Source of the DNA: Sthenelais limicola
Lineage: Eukaryota; Annelida; Polychaeta; Phyllodocida; Sigalionidae
Assembly (NCBI GenBank): GCA_942159475.1
Contig: OW804097.1
Location: forward strand, 55,634,986-55,698,985
Reading direction: 5' to 3'
Length of the DNA: 64,000 nt
The position numbers and the translations under genes were made by a program. This document shows, piece by piece, positions 41,583 to 53,738 of this stretch. The notes under the pieces were generated by a model, which saw only the letters and a program-made list of their open reading frames with translations, was not told the DNA's origin and did no database searches. Numbering within the stretch: the stretch's first letter is position 1; each line of letters opens with the position of its first letter.

Positions 41583-43506
41583 TACTATACCTGACAGTGA
41601 CAACAATGTGTTTTTATCTAACGCCAAAGATATCATAAGTTCAATTCAAAGCTTTGTTCTGTTAATTTACTTAGTACAATATTAGTACTTTCCTTTAGCT
41701 TTTATATCCAGCAGTACAATAACTTCGAGTAAAAGAGATATATCTCTAGTGGTCTTATACTCTACGCTAGCTTATATTATAATATGGCCATAACCAATAT
41801 CACGTATATTATATATCTTCTACTGTCTCTCCATCTATGTGCTAATATGTATGTTAAACGAATACCATTGCTGGTGCCGTACGAAAGCCTTGTACACTGC
41901 TGTTTGTAAATGTGGGAATGTGAGTGTGTACAGTAGTGAGTACAAGGTGGGGATTACTCGCTCATCATTACAGATGGTTTGTATCTCGATCCTTCATCCA
42001 GCTGTTATAGTGGAAGACAAAATAGGTGAACTTTGGAGTGAGATCTTTACTGTTTTATGTCCTTAATAATCTGTACAGTCCATTCCATTTGGGACAGATC
42101 AGGCCAAGACCAAATGGTCTGGACATTCATTGCCACTTTTCTGCTTTGTTTTTTTCTTAGAAAAGACTCAATGGGAATATTAGTTATACTGTATCATCAA
42201 TCTGCTTCTCATGTTTGAACAGATATATATGCAACATATTATCTCAGAGAATGGAATTTCTATTACTCTTGAAATGTGATCAAATTTGACGGAGCGATCT
42301 ATTATGCTAAATTGGGATATAATAAACTTTGATTGGTAGTCGATCCTTACTCCCTATGTCACACCCAGGGACAATTCATGAAGGGAAATATAAAGTTTTG
42401 TTTCGAGGTTGTATTTTTTATTCACAATCGGTGTTTTTACCCTTAGCATTTCAATATATCTCGGGCCTATTATTGTATTGTGGGCACCAACTATTAGATC
42501 AATAAAGCATATGTCAAGCATGCCATCGGTTGCGCGATGCTTTTGTAAATCTATATTAGCAGAACAAGATGCTTTTATTTACGGCCCTTTTACACTAGAC
42601 TGAGTGTATACGTTGAATGTGTTTTGATTGACGTGTTGGGTGTTTTAGAGGGACCTACTTGTCTGGCCTGTGTTTGTTTGTGTGTTGTTGTCTTTTACAG
42701 GTTGTATATTTCAGTTGTTATAGTGTTTATTTGTGGATTTTCTGCATACTGGAGTTTGTCAGTGGGGGTGGGGTAAAGGGGGATGACCCCAGCCTATGGC
42801 AGTGGGGGGTGGTAGAGGGTGGTGGATGTGTGGGGGTTGAGCGCAGGAGCATATGGCAAAGGGAGAACGCGGTTGGGTGGGTATGGATCATATGGGTATG
42901 AAGTGGAACTGAAGTCTCTCTTGGGGAGGACTAGTGGTAAAATCTATGAAATAATGTGAAAAGAAATTGATGAAACCCCTTAAACAATCAAACCCAGATA
43001 CTCTTATTGAATATAGAAAATGGATAATAGATAGAGATAGTAAGGCTATTATTGATATACAGATAATGATGACAATATTGTTGCCAGATCAGAGATACTC
43101 ACAGGTATTCCAATGTGTTTTGATACATTATTATTGTTCTAGGCCTATGGACATCAACAGAAAAACCTGCATAAGGAAGATATTGGATCAATATCCTCCT
43201 TTCATCATGCTTGTAAATAATGGAATAACAAATAAATAAATTATATACCACTTGTGAAAGCTAGCTCTGACTTAGAATTATGGTGTAATTATTTCGGACA
43301 ATTGTAAAAACATCCAGCAATTTCAAATTCTCAATAGGAACTGTGACATTAAATTTTGTGTTTAGGAGGGGGAGTGGAACCATCCTACCCCCTTCTCTTG
43401 AACCAAGCACCGAGGGGGGAAAGGGTGATGGAGGAGTTGGGTTTACTTTGGGGTCACTTACAACTCATTCTCTACTCGAATGGCTCTGTGCATATAAGAA
43501 GGGGGA

Positions 43507-43547
43507 TGTGTGTGTGTGTGTGTGCTGGGGGGGGGGGGGGGGGGGGG
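43507..43547 (+). repeat. (GT)n and poly-G microsatellite
   Basis: GT repeats followed by a run of guanines. Its complement creates proline- and threonine-rich minus-strand frames that are not genes. Confidence 0.9.
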
Positions 43548-43924
43548 CTCGGGAGAAGTGAGTGAAGGAAAGCAGTGGGAGTCCGTTGTATCTTTTGGTG
43601 AGTCTGAGTATGGAATGTGAACTTTTGATGTGTCTTGGGCAAGTTGAAATATCAAGGGTTGAATGATATTTCGGATAAGTTTGGAGTGAAATACACATTG
43701 CCGTATTTATAAAACAGTTACTTAAACTGAACGAGTCTTGTTCAGCTATTATTACAAGGCCTGCCCTTCCATTTGCTTCTTGGATAGAATACTAAATAAG
43801 CTGACACAATTGAAGTGTTTTAATGTATTTGGCAATACACAAAAGCATCTTCTATGAATACAATTTTAAAGCCTTTTTTACTCATTTTATTTAGATATTA
43901 CATGGGGTGGATATCTAAACTAAA

Positions 43925-43988
43925 CAGTCTGGCTCAGAGCCTCTCATGATATCAGATTAGATCGGTATGTCAGTGATTGGACGCCTAT
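43925..43988 (+). mobile_element. MITE family M1, copy 4, left half
   Basis: Begins CAGTCTGGCTCAGAGCCTCT and runs to TTGGACGCCTAT, where the family consensus is broken by the 1.24-kb insertion 43989-45225. The remainder resumes at about 45226. Confidence 0.75.
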
Positions 43989-43998
43989 ATATAGAGAG

Positions 43999-44135
43999 AG
44001 AATGGGACGAGCTGGCAATAATCGAAAATTTATAGGACGAGATTCGTCCACATAAGCACGATGCCGTAGGCAGAGTGCTTATGTGGACGAATCAAGTCCT
44101 ATAAACTTTCGATTATTGCCAGCGAGTTCCATTCT
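43999..44135. repeat. Long hairpin, unit 1 of the dimer
   Basis: Arms of about 61 bases, roughly 90 percent complementary, around the loop GATGCCGTAGGCAGA. Arm core strings are CGAAAATTTATAGGAC and GATTCGTCCACATAAGCAC. Confidence 0.85.
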
Positions 44136-44611
44136 ATATTTATTATATGTGCATAAAATTTTATTATATGTTATCAGATATCACTGAAAAAATATTAAAG
44201 AAGTCTCAGAGAGCCCCGCTGCCCCGCTGCCAGCCCCACTGACAGCCCCGCTGACAGCCCCGTTATTAGCCAAGTTATATTGTTGACTTAAAACGTTCAT
44301 ATCGCAGCCATTTCTTTAGCTACATTAATAAAATTTATATCATTCAATACAGAATGTATTGCTCTATTTAATGATGGGATTTTTATTATGTATTTCTCTA
44401 ATCATAGTACCAGAATCACGGGTGGATTACCGATCGCGGGGATTTGTTTACATCCTTCGCGGGGATTTGTTTACATCCATTGCTCCGCGAAGCATATATA
44501 CAGAGCTATTTTTAGACAACTACATTCATATAGGACGAGTCCTATATGACTATTTTTATAGCACCCCACTTATAGCACTTCTCATATAGCATGCGTGTAT
44601 AATAAATAGAG

Positions 44612-44748
44612 AGAATGGGACGAGCCGGCAATAATCGAAAATTTATAGGACGAGATTCGTCCACATAAGCACGATGCCATAGGCAGAGTGCTTATGTGGA
44701 TGAATCAAGTCCTATAAATTTTCGATTATTGCTGGCGAGTTCCATTCT
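44612..44748. repeat. Long hairpin, unit 2 of the dimer
   Basis: Same hairpin as 43999-44135, 613 bases downstream, with only a few base differences. The loop reads GATGCCATAGGCAGA. Confidence 0.85.
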
Positions 44749-45225
44749 ATATTTATTATATGTGCATAAAATTTGATCATCATCAGATATCACTGAAAAA
44801 GTATTAAAAAACTCTCAGAGAGCCCCAGCTGCCCCGCTGAGAGCACCTTCAGTAGGCTTGTTGTAGCTGTCAGGACTGTGTGAGTGAGCTGTCAGGACTG
44901 TGTGATCATGCAGTGTTTACTTACTGACTTGGTTGAACTAAAACATTCATATCGTAGCCATTTATTGAGCTACAATAATAAACCTTACATCATTTGATAG
45001 AGAATTTAATTCTCTATTTAATGGTGTGGTGTTTATCATGTATTTTCATAATCACAGGTGGATTACCGATCGCGGGGATCTCCGCGGGGATCTCCGCGGA
45101 GACAGCGGAAGTGCTGAGTCAGAGCTATTTTTAGACAACTACATTTTTATAGGACGCGTCCTATATGACTATTTTTATAGCACCCCACTTATAGCACCTC
45201 TCATATAGCATGCGCGTATAATAAA

Positions 45226-45347
45226 CTGTGCTAATGGCTTTCCCAGCCCGGAGTAGGCCAACTACCATAGTCCTAATGGACTTTTGCGGTTAAGAACGAC
45301 AGGCTTTCCCTCAGTTTGGAGGAATTCTGTCGGATAGAGCCTAGATT
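45226..45347 (+). mobile_element. MITE family M1, copy 4, right half
   Basis: Resumes the consensus at CTGTGCTAATGGCTTTCCC and continues through GGCTTTCCCTCAGTTTGGAG to GAGCCTAGATT. Together with 43925-43988 it makes one complete copy. Confidence 0.75.
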
Positions 45348-45952
45348 GTAGATCAGTAGTAATATAATTATTACTCCAAGATTTGCCCAAATTTCCCAAC
45401 CTGAACCATACGAAGAGCTCCCACTATGACTATGTCCATTTCATAATGACATACAATTATAGCAATAATTTGTCATAAAATGAGTCGTGTCCGAGTCACA
45501 CCCCGACACCCATGGTTTACATTAGAATATCAGCATGATTTGTATTAGAATATTTTCTCTTTTATTTTCACAAATATGTTCTGGCAGCGGGATATACAGA
45601 CTGACCACACCCACTCCAGTACCGGCCCATGTGGCCACCAACACACACGCAATAGGGGAACTGCTTTAGCCACTCTGTAAGTCCTAAGGGCAGGATTTGG
45701 GTAGGTTTGTTTTTGTACGAGACTAGTTTAATAGGCAAAAGGAAAACCTAAAGAAAAGATATCTCGGCTGGTGGGCTCGGGCTCGTGGGTTGGTAGGTGT
45801 ACAAATAAAACTTACTAGAAATGTATTTAATTATAATGGTATCTTGAGATCTTCAAAAAGGAAAAAAATAGAGAAATACTGTGTTTACAGTTGCTGCCAT
45901 AAATTATACCTTTTTAGGACAAGAAATGTCACGAGGATTACATGGTGTACAC

Positions 45953-46144
45953 TCTAGGTCCAAACCATCAGATCAGATAAGAATAGTATGTCGGCCAACT
46001 TCGCCAATCGGTTTCCTTACTCGGCATTTTAATGGGAATATAATGACATTTTGCGGTCTTAATGGAATTATAATGGCACTTTGGGGTTTGAGGCGCGAGG
46101 CTTTCCCTTCGTTTGAATGGACTCTCAACTTTGGACCTAGACTG
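45953..46144 (+). mobile_element. MITE family M1, copy 5
   Basis: Diverged member with both ends (TCTAGGTC and GGACCTAGACTG). The central AATGG...TTGCGG segment is partly duplicated, making this copy a little longer than the others. Confidence 0.7.
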
Positions 46145-46410
46145 TTTATAGAAAACAGATGGAGTGTGGTAATATGTTCTTTTTATTGAAGCGATTCGGA
46201 GGGAGTAGCCTAGTGACTCATTAGCTGGAGTTGATTAGGCACTCACAAATTGTTCATGTTATCCGTATACTGATTAACTTTATTAAAAGATGAGATAAGG
46301 TTTCATCTTCTAACATTTTTGACAATTGCACAGTTCTCTTTAAATGTGGATGGAAATATGTAAAAATGTTGTACAGTATATTGTCAAAGCTTCTAATCAT
46401 GTAGATCACA

Positions 46411-46463
46411 ATGAAAAGAATTGATAGCGTTATGAACTTCATAACGCTATCAATTCTTTTCAT
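46411..46463. repeat. Perfect 26-bp palindrome with 1-base loop
   Basis: Left arm 46411-46436 and right arm 46438-46463 are exact complements around a single C. The core reads GATAGCGTTATGAA / TTCATAACGCTATC. Confidence 0.9.
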
Positions 46464-46634
46464 CTTCATAATGAAGATTCTTCCTTGGGGTTGGGGGAAC
46501 AAAGTCCCCGCCCTTTTGGATTCATCCCTGTTTGTTGCTTGGCGGGAAGCTTTTCAATAGAACGAGGGTACATAACATGGGTTGTGTTGGTGATGCGAAT
46601 GACCTCAGCCAGTGGGAAATGGGTGGAAGATGAG

Positions 46635-46655
46635 GAGGGGGAGGGGGGGGGGGGG
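46635..46655 (+). repeat. G-rich tract
   Basis: A GGGGAGGGG...G run in intergenic DNA. Confidence 0.85.
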
Positions 46656-48655
46656 TGATGCATCAGCCTCAATAGCAGTTCAGGTTGTTATAGTTACCAT
46701 ATGTTGTTGGCATGGAAACCACATGTTCAACAACATCCTGCCATGCTATACATGATAATGATGGCCTATATCCCTCTATAAAGGGAGGGGAGGAAATAGT
46801 CGCATCCTTTGGACGCCAGTGCCTAATTTGTCTTTTCCTTTCTCTGCCTCTTTTCTATATAACTCACCAGCCATCGCACCAATATGATTATATCGATCAG
46901 TTCACATGTTACACTGGATTTTCACATTAGCTCTAAAAATATCATGAAGTCAAGATTAAAATGATATTCAAATTATGATTCAATAATTATGATTAATCAG
47001 ATCCTCAGCTTTTATAAATATATATTTTATTCATATATATATATAATTATTACCGTATATATTAAGAATTTTGACGAATTTTAAAATTCAGTTATTAATT
47101 TTGGTGCCCAGAATCCTATAAGAACAGTGTTGAAGTCAAAATTGTGTTATTATTTCCGTGTGGGATGTCTTGGGGAGAACTTTTAGTAGAATTCACGAAT
47201 TTTCACATTTTTGACTGCATGGGATCAATGACTTTTGGTGTATTCCCTTCAAAATTGCATGTTATCATTGCAATACAAGAATCGTCTCCATATGTAGCGC
47301 TGTCTATCGGTTGCTACCACAATGTCAGCTGGATTTAATTTTCTGTGAATTACATGTTTGATACACTTTGACTTAGAAAAACAATTTGTTTTCAATTTAT
47401 TCAAATGTTAGGTTCTGTGAATAGCGTCCCGATGACACATGGCATCAACGGCCACTTACACTGAGTCAGGACGACCTATGTGATATTTTCCCAATTTTTA
47501 GTAAAGCGTATTATAAGTCTTCCTGATTTTGATTAAGTTCATTCACTCTCAAGGCTATGTTTAGAACCCTACATTCCTACTGAAACAGATTTAACATGCA
47601 ACTACGTTATCACAATTTATCTTAAATAAATCATAATTTTTATTTAATTCATGAATCACCGTGTCAAAAAACCTTTAATCCAAAATACATTTAACACCAC
47701 TTATTCATCATCTGAAGATATGTTATATGCTTATGTCCGGATTGAAAACAAATGGTTCTTTCCTAGGACACACATGTACATTTTATGAGTGGTCCCATTC
47801 CGATGCCATATCGAAGAGGAAAGGTCTCGAAAATTAATGATGATTCAGGCACTTGGGCTTCCCCAGATCGTATTAGTGTGTCTGGTTCGTATGTTGGTTA
47901 ATTCGGATATATGGCATCTTTTTGTGTGGCGCATGTATCAAAAACAGAGCAACATTGTATATTCATCTGAGATTCGTCCTACTTTAACTAGTGCCGTATC
48001 GGTTGATAGGTGATATACATTTATTCTCTTGATATAATGTATTACCTACTGCCCACACCACAGATAGTAATTCAGATGAGGAGTAATAAGGTATATAGGT
48101 AATTAATCTAGTATTATTAATTTGATTTAATACTGTCTAACAATCAATTAATTAATTGCCCCAGGAATCTGTGCATAATGTAGGTGTTGCTAAAAATTGC
48201 CTTCCATTTCCATAGAATTCTTAGAATTAAATTTCGGTACCATATCGGACTTAATTTGATGCCCAGGTGCTTTTTTGTTTAATTATTGGATACCTTTGTA
48301 AGATAATGCCATGATGATGTAGGGTAATTTTCTCCTACAGTTGCATTATTTCCTACCTGAATAAATACAATTCAAGGTTCAATTTCCACCTTACATCTAG
48401 ACCCACTGACAACCTTGCGTTTCCACTTCTCAGTTAGGTCCAGACACCCACATTCCTCAATTCCACATCCAGCGATAAGCTTAACCGCAAGGCTAAGACT
48501 AAGGCTAAAGTGTTAATGACTCCCTGAAACTTAGGTGACCACAACTGCCTTCTGAACCTGACTGTTCTATAACTTCTATTTTACATATTGTTTGTTTAGT
48601 GGTGGTTTTTGATGATTATTTAATTACCTTCTTCTTTGTACTTCTTTTCATCCAG
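46656..48655. other. Intergenic or intronic, nothing recognised
   Basis: AT-rich with no motif, repeat or exon that I can support. Confidence 0.5.
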
Positions 48656-48669
48656 TGCAAAATATAGGA

Positions 48670-49620
48670 CTAATTGTGCACTTTTTCATAAAGCATGAAA
48701 TTTGGCATAATGGTACTTTTTGATGTGCTGATCATTTTTAGCTATAGACCCAATCTGGAATTTTGTTTAAAATAGAATTACCTTGATGGGAACAGAAAAT
48801 GACTTGACAGGCAGGTCTTAAGCTGGCCTTCCATTTGTCCGGTAGCAGTAGCGGCAGCGGCAGCGGTAAAAATCGCGCATATTGAATTCTGAAGAGACCC
48901 ATCCATTCACACGGTAACGGCTGCGGTAGCGGCAGCGGCAGCGGAAAAACCCTTTCGCGACATGTAGCGAAAGGGTTTTTCCGCTGCCGCTGCCGCACAG
49001 CTTCCGCAACCGCATTCCGCAACCAGACAAATGGAAGGCCAGCTTTATGGTCATACCCAGGGGTAGGCTACTCTGACCTGGAAGTCTATACAAGGGCCAA
49101 CACAAGGGTAGTAGACATGATATTGAGTCCATGTTTGTGGAGTCATACCTCAGTAACTATGACAACCAATGAAGGTTTCTATACATCAAATTAAAGCTAC
49201 GGAGCTAGGCTATCCAGACAATATATTTAATCGTTGCTGTGCCCATGATTTATAAGCAAAATCAAAGAGTATATCTGACCCATATTGACTCATTTTTCAG
49301 AGGGCATTTGGTTGCCAACGTTACCAGAACATTCTTAGAATAAATTCATGAGCATAGTTCAATTGATCTTTAAGAATGCTTTGTAAATTGTTTTGATATG
49401 CAACATGATGTTAACAGAATATTTCTCATTGTGTACCCAAAACATTCCAAAAAATGGGGCTGATGTAACAATAAATGCCAAATTCCTTATTAGAATGTTT
49501 CCATAGCAACCATGACCAAAGAAACAAAATTCCAGATTGGGTCTATAGCTAGAAAGATCAACACATCAAAACGTACCACTATGCCAAATTTCATGCTTTT
49601 ATGAAAAAGTGCACAATTGT
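48670..49620. mobile_element. Large inverted-repeat (foldback) element
   Basis: A left arm at about 48670-48768 and a right arm at about 49522-49620 are inverted copies. Shared strings include AATTGTGCACTTTTTCATAA, GCATGAAATTTGGCATA and TAGCTATAGACCCAATCTGG. The interior has no open frame of note and carries the nested Harbinger-like MITE at 48821-49044. Confidence 0.65.
48821..49044. mobile_element. PIF/Harbinger-like MITE with TTA target duplication
   Basis: 224 bases with terminal inverted repeats AGCTGGCCTTCCATTTGTC at the left and its exact complement at the right. TTA flanks both sides (48818-48820 and 49045-49047), the 3-bp duplication typical of PIF/Harbinger. Inside are GC-rich GCGGCAGCGG repeats on both sides of a second hairpin (GGAAAAACCCTTTCGC / GCGAAAGGGTTTTTCC). 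It is nested in the larger foldback. Confidence 0.75.
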
Positions 49621-49994
49621 TTGGCAAATCGACTGGACTAATAGATTAAGTCCATATTCAGCATGGGGCAACGCTTCAGTATGTGGATTTCCATTTTCCA
49701 TTTTCTCTTGGTGCTATGTTTGTCTAGTACAGGATCAAGGAGATGTTCCCACTTAACACTTGTCCCCAAGTCAACAGCCAGTGGATGCCTTCCTTGGTAT
49801 GTGGTCCTCCCTACTGGAGGAGCAAACCGCTCCAGCTGCCTCCAGCAACTATATACTACTAGAACAAAGAGCTGCTCCTCCGTTATACCATATCCTCCAC
49901 GGTGCCCTATTTATTGCCATGGCAAGGCAGAAGGCAAGGAGGAGGTGAGGGTATTGGGGGTTGGGGTTGCAGTCAAAATGGGTGAGTCAAAAAA

Positions 49995-50140
49995 AGTCTA
50001 GGCTCAAAGTTTAGAGTCCCTTCAAACTGAGGGACAGCATCTCGCTCCAAACCACAAAATGCAATTATAAACCCATTATGAGCGCAGTAGGCGTCCAATC
50101 ACCGACAAACATGGCATACATAGGCTCTGAACCTAGACTG
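49995..50140 (-). mobile_element. MITE family M1, copy 6
   Basis: Reverse-oriented, with AGTCTAGGCTC at one end and GCTCTGAACCTAGACTG at the other, a TTCAAACTGAGGGA segment and CAGTAGGCGTCCAATC. It has lost some of the middle. Confidence 0.75.
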
Positions 50141-51611
50141 GAAAGGGAAGCTATGTTTTTTAAAGCTGCATTTTGGGAAGAAAATTGGTTGACAGCTTAA
50201 GTTTCCCTTCATTATTGATCGAAGCACTCTCGTTGGTTTGACGCTAGCCTGTCTACGACAGGCCATGCCAGGGTTGGGAAACGAAACTAGTTTGACGCAT
50301 GAAGTTCATCTAGATAAAATAGTTTATACTTTTTTTTGGTGAAAAACATTGTCATTTTATTTCGCAGCCCCGTGTTCTCATCATTTACATCAAGGTTACC
50401 ATGCACATCCTTTTTGTTTGTGTGTGTTTCCACTTTTCTGACAATAGTACAATACATCCTTGATCGGTATTTCCATCGTTCATGTATAAAGTATAGTTTT
50501 TATGTCTCAAGATTCACGACTTTACTGTGAAAGGGATGGCTGGGAGTGGAAGGGAGATTTACTTGCGTATTTCAGATATGATATGGCATAGGATGATATG
50601 GGCTTTGACAAATCAGAGGGGATGGGTGGGGCTATGGGGGCATTACCCCCTCCCCGGTCTTCCAAGATAATGCAAATAATGCAGCTTGATCTAAATATGA
50701 ATCCTGAATATATTGTGCAGCTCTCTATAATAGGGAGATTGCTTTGAATCCAGGGCTGTGAGGAATACAGGCTACGAATGCCAACACATTTTATATCCTT
50801 AAATGAGAATACTACTACGTTCTTAAACTAGATCATTCATTTGACCCCCTCCTCCCCAAGTTTTCACTTATGTAGAAGACCCCTAAAAACCTTTGTAGAG
50901 AATGCATGGCGAGATGAGACCTTTGATGTGGATTCAGTTTCCTGGAATGATAAATCTGTCTCATGTGGAAGCTGTCATTCCTGTGACGGGCGACCTCTGA
51001 AAGATATTCAAAACATTTAAGAAGTCCATCTATTATAACACATTGTATATTATGTTCTTCCTATTAGTAAGAACCTGTTGCTTCGGCTTTTACTCAATGT
51101 AGGATAATACGTTGTGGACCCTATTAAACTTCTCTGGAGGATTATTTCCAAATCTCCTAAGTCCACTGTTTCATGAAAAGTCAGTCAGTCTCTAACCTCA
51201 AGAGAAATCACTTGTTCTAAAAGCACATCAACCTGAACTTAGCCAGATTGTCAAAGGTTACATTCCCCATTACTAGGTTGTATGTTATTGTTGTCAATTT
51301 GTCCTTTGCCAGCTGTCCCTCTGAGGCAAGGACAACAAATCCCCTCACCCCAGGGTGCTTGCTTTGTCTCTGGGTCTTTAACCCTGTATGGACTACATTA
51401 AGCTTTTAGGCTTGTCATGTGAGAAAATAAGCACCACCTCTACAACCAGTCCAGCATCATGCATGTGGGTTTAGGGGCTAGAAGGGTGTAAGGGGTCTGC
51501 TGGATTAGTGGTAACAGATAGTATATCTAACTATAGGGGTATTTTGTCGATGTCATTCTGGGCGAAGTCTTGCTGGGACTTGTGGGAATGACGTTGTTGT
51601 TTGAATTACAT

Positions 51612-51783
51612 AGTCTAGTCTCAGAGTTGGCTGAGTCCCTCCAAACTGAGGGAAGGCTCTCGCTCCAAACCGCAAAATAATAATTATAATAATCTCATTA
51701 GGGACGCCTACTCAGGGTCGGGAAAGCTATTCACACAGTAGGAGTCCAATCACTGACATACCACTCTAATCAATGTCAGAGAA
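51612..51783 (-). mobile_element. MITE family M1, copy 7
   Basis: Reverse-oriented, with AGTCTAGTCTCAGAG, TCCCTCCAAACTGAGGGAAG, CTCGCTCCAAACCGCAAAAT and GGGACGCCTACTCAGGG. The far end is diverged. Confidence 0.75.
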
Positions 51784-52669
51784 ATAATGAAGTCGAGATT
51801 TATGTTTTTTATGGATGGGTTACAATTACGATAACATCATATCATTACAATAATATATCATATGATTCATATGACATCTTTCTCTAAGGACATACGAACG
51901 CGAAATCAACATCAAACGTTAACCTGAACCATTGATTTGATATTGATTACTATAATATATGACATAACATAACATGCAGAAATTGTTTTTTTGAAAAACA
52001 AATCTTATCTAGGTCTTATCTCCTCTTACAAAAGTACACGTCCGCCATTCCGGCATTAAGGGTGAATGGTGGTATTTATAGGGGGCAGTGCATGAACCGG
52101 TAGATTTGTTGTCTAGCCCTTTTAGCCTCATGCAAACATGGTAGACTGTGGTGCTTTAAGGATGCATGGTATACATTAACATGGTAATCGTGCCTCTTCT
52201 CACCTCGCCAACCACAGTTTGGTTTGTTGGACAAACATCCATTTTGTACTTATTCAGGTGGGAGGGGCTATCTTCACATCGAAGAACTTGAGGTTTGGGG
52301 GTGAATTAAAAAATGGTATCTGCCTATTTTACGATATCTCTTCCAGTCTCTATTTTTAAAAGGATTTTTGTATAAATGTAATTGTCAATACAGAGGAAGA
52401 AGAATCCAACACATTGATCGCCGAATATCTTCCTCACGATATTTGCTTAATTTACTGTTTCCTCTCAGCATTGGATGACAGTATACTATACCCCAGGAGT
52501 TAGTGGAAGACCAAGTACTATGTACAAAACAAAACTAAACAGCCTATAAAACATACACAGACAACAATTTGATCAACATTTCACTCTAATCCGCTCGGTT
52601 GTGCGTCCCTAGTTTTTTTTTTATAATTTAGCTTCCGCAGCCCATCTTTCGCTAGTGCGGATAATGAAA

Positions 52670-52728
52670 AAAACCTACTATAGATCATAATCATCTTAAA
52701 AAACTACTATAGATCATAATCATCTTAA
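52670..52728 (+). repeat. 30-bp tandem duplication
   Basis: The unit CTACTATAGATCATAATCAT followed by CTTAA occurs twice in direct succession. Confidence 0.85.
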
Positions 52729-53243
52729 TTTATAAGTTTTCGAATTGGTAACCTTAACTTGACAACTTGTTAATGTCAGTAACTATTTGATAACTGTTCA
52801 AACTAGAACTAGTTGGAATTCGCATAATAAGGCATTCGCCGGAGGAAATGATATGATTGTATCATGATTGGCGCAACTACCTTCTGTAATATACCATCTT
52901 TGCAAATAAAAGAATTCTTCCAATCAAATCAAATCAAGGTTCCATATCTTAATAAGATTACAAAGCCTGTCAAGATTAACAGGATTCCATCTCATCTGTC
53001 CCCAACTCCATCCCTTTATTTCTAAATATTATATACATTCCTATCGAAGGGTTCAGCTGTTGTGGGGTTGTGTTACAGGTTGTATCATAGGGGAACGCAC
53101 GGGAGAGAATACTTTACCCCTAATTACTATTTATGTTCACTTTTTTAGCTTTTTAGGAAGATGTAGTATGGAGATAAAACTACGAAAACTACGATAGGCA
53201 AGATATATTATATGGTTTGGGGCGGAGGAGGTTGTTTTACGCC

Positions 53244-53352
53244 CTGTTTTGTTTGAAACATTTTTTATTCAGGCTGTGACATTTTACGAATTAATAATTT
53301 TTTCTAAACAAATTTTACAAATACACATTTTCGATAACTCGAATATTCTCAT
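53244..53352 (+). repeat. Dispersed repeat, copy 2
   Basis: Inverted relative to 8346-8456. It contains TTTGTTTGAAACATTTTT, TTCAGGCTGTGACATTTTAC, TTCTAAACAAATTTTAC and TTTTCGATAACTCGAATATT. Confidence 0.7.
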
Positions 53353-53738
53353 GTGTCACATCTTTTGACACCATAGTTTCATATACATTTGTGATTTTGT
53401 ACAGAAATTTGTCGAAGTGTTATATTCACAAGATCTCCTTATAGGACTTGTTCTAATTTTAGGGGGTATCTAGCGCCATTTCAATCAGTCGAATGAATCA
53501 TTTTAGATTTCCTGAATTTTACATCATTGGAATCCACTAAATCTCATATTTTCAAATATTCGACTTATGACCCATTTTAGTTTGTGATACACCACATTTG
53601 ACCTATGAGAGCGATCTTTGCAGTATTTGTATTTGTCCATCTCCCTTTAATTTTTTTTATTTCTCTGTTAATACTCACTATAATATGTTGCGCTTACTGC
53701 TTTATCCCAGTGTTAATTGATTTTCATTTTCATTTCAG

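Larger units (their letters stand above)
41196..43924. other. Intergenic or intronic, no exon seen
   Basis: AT-rich, with G-rich low complexity near 42.75-42.83 kb and the microsatellite at 43.5 kb. No coding motif recognised. Confidence 0.5.
43989..45225 (+). mobile_element. 1.24-kb tandem dimer inserted in MITE copy 4
   Basis: Two head-to-tail units of about 613 bases (43989 to about 44603 and about 44604 to 45225). Each unit starts with a long hairpin, then ATAAAATTT...TATCACTGAAAAA, a CCCCGCTG-rich stretch, GGATTACCGATCGCGGGGAT, and TTTTTAGACAACTACAT...CTATTTTTATAGCACCCCAC. Open frames inside are short and differ between units, so it is non-coding. The insertion interrupts a recognisable MITE, which makes it younger than that copy. 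Class unknown. Confidence 0.7.
50141..53738. other. Intergenic or intronic, repeats only
   Basis: Apart from MITE copy 7, the tandem duplication at 52.7 kb and the dispersed repeat at 53.3 kb, no feature is recognised. If the 53.7-kb exon has an upstream non-coding exon, part of this is its intron. Confidence 0.5.

Noticed and set aside
43458..43698. Proline/threonine-rich minus-strand frames
   Set aside because: Translations of the poly-G and GT microsatellite.
49663..50001. 112-codon plus-strand open frame
   Set aside because: No motif; it runs into MITE copy 6 and has no splice-consistent continuation.
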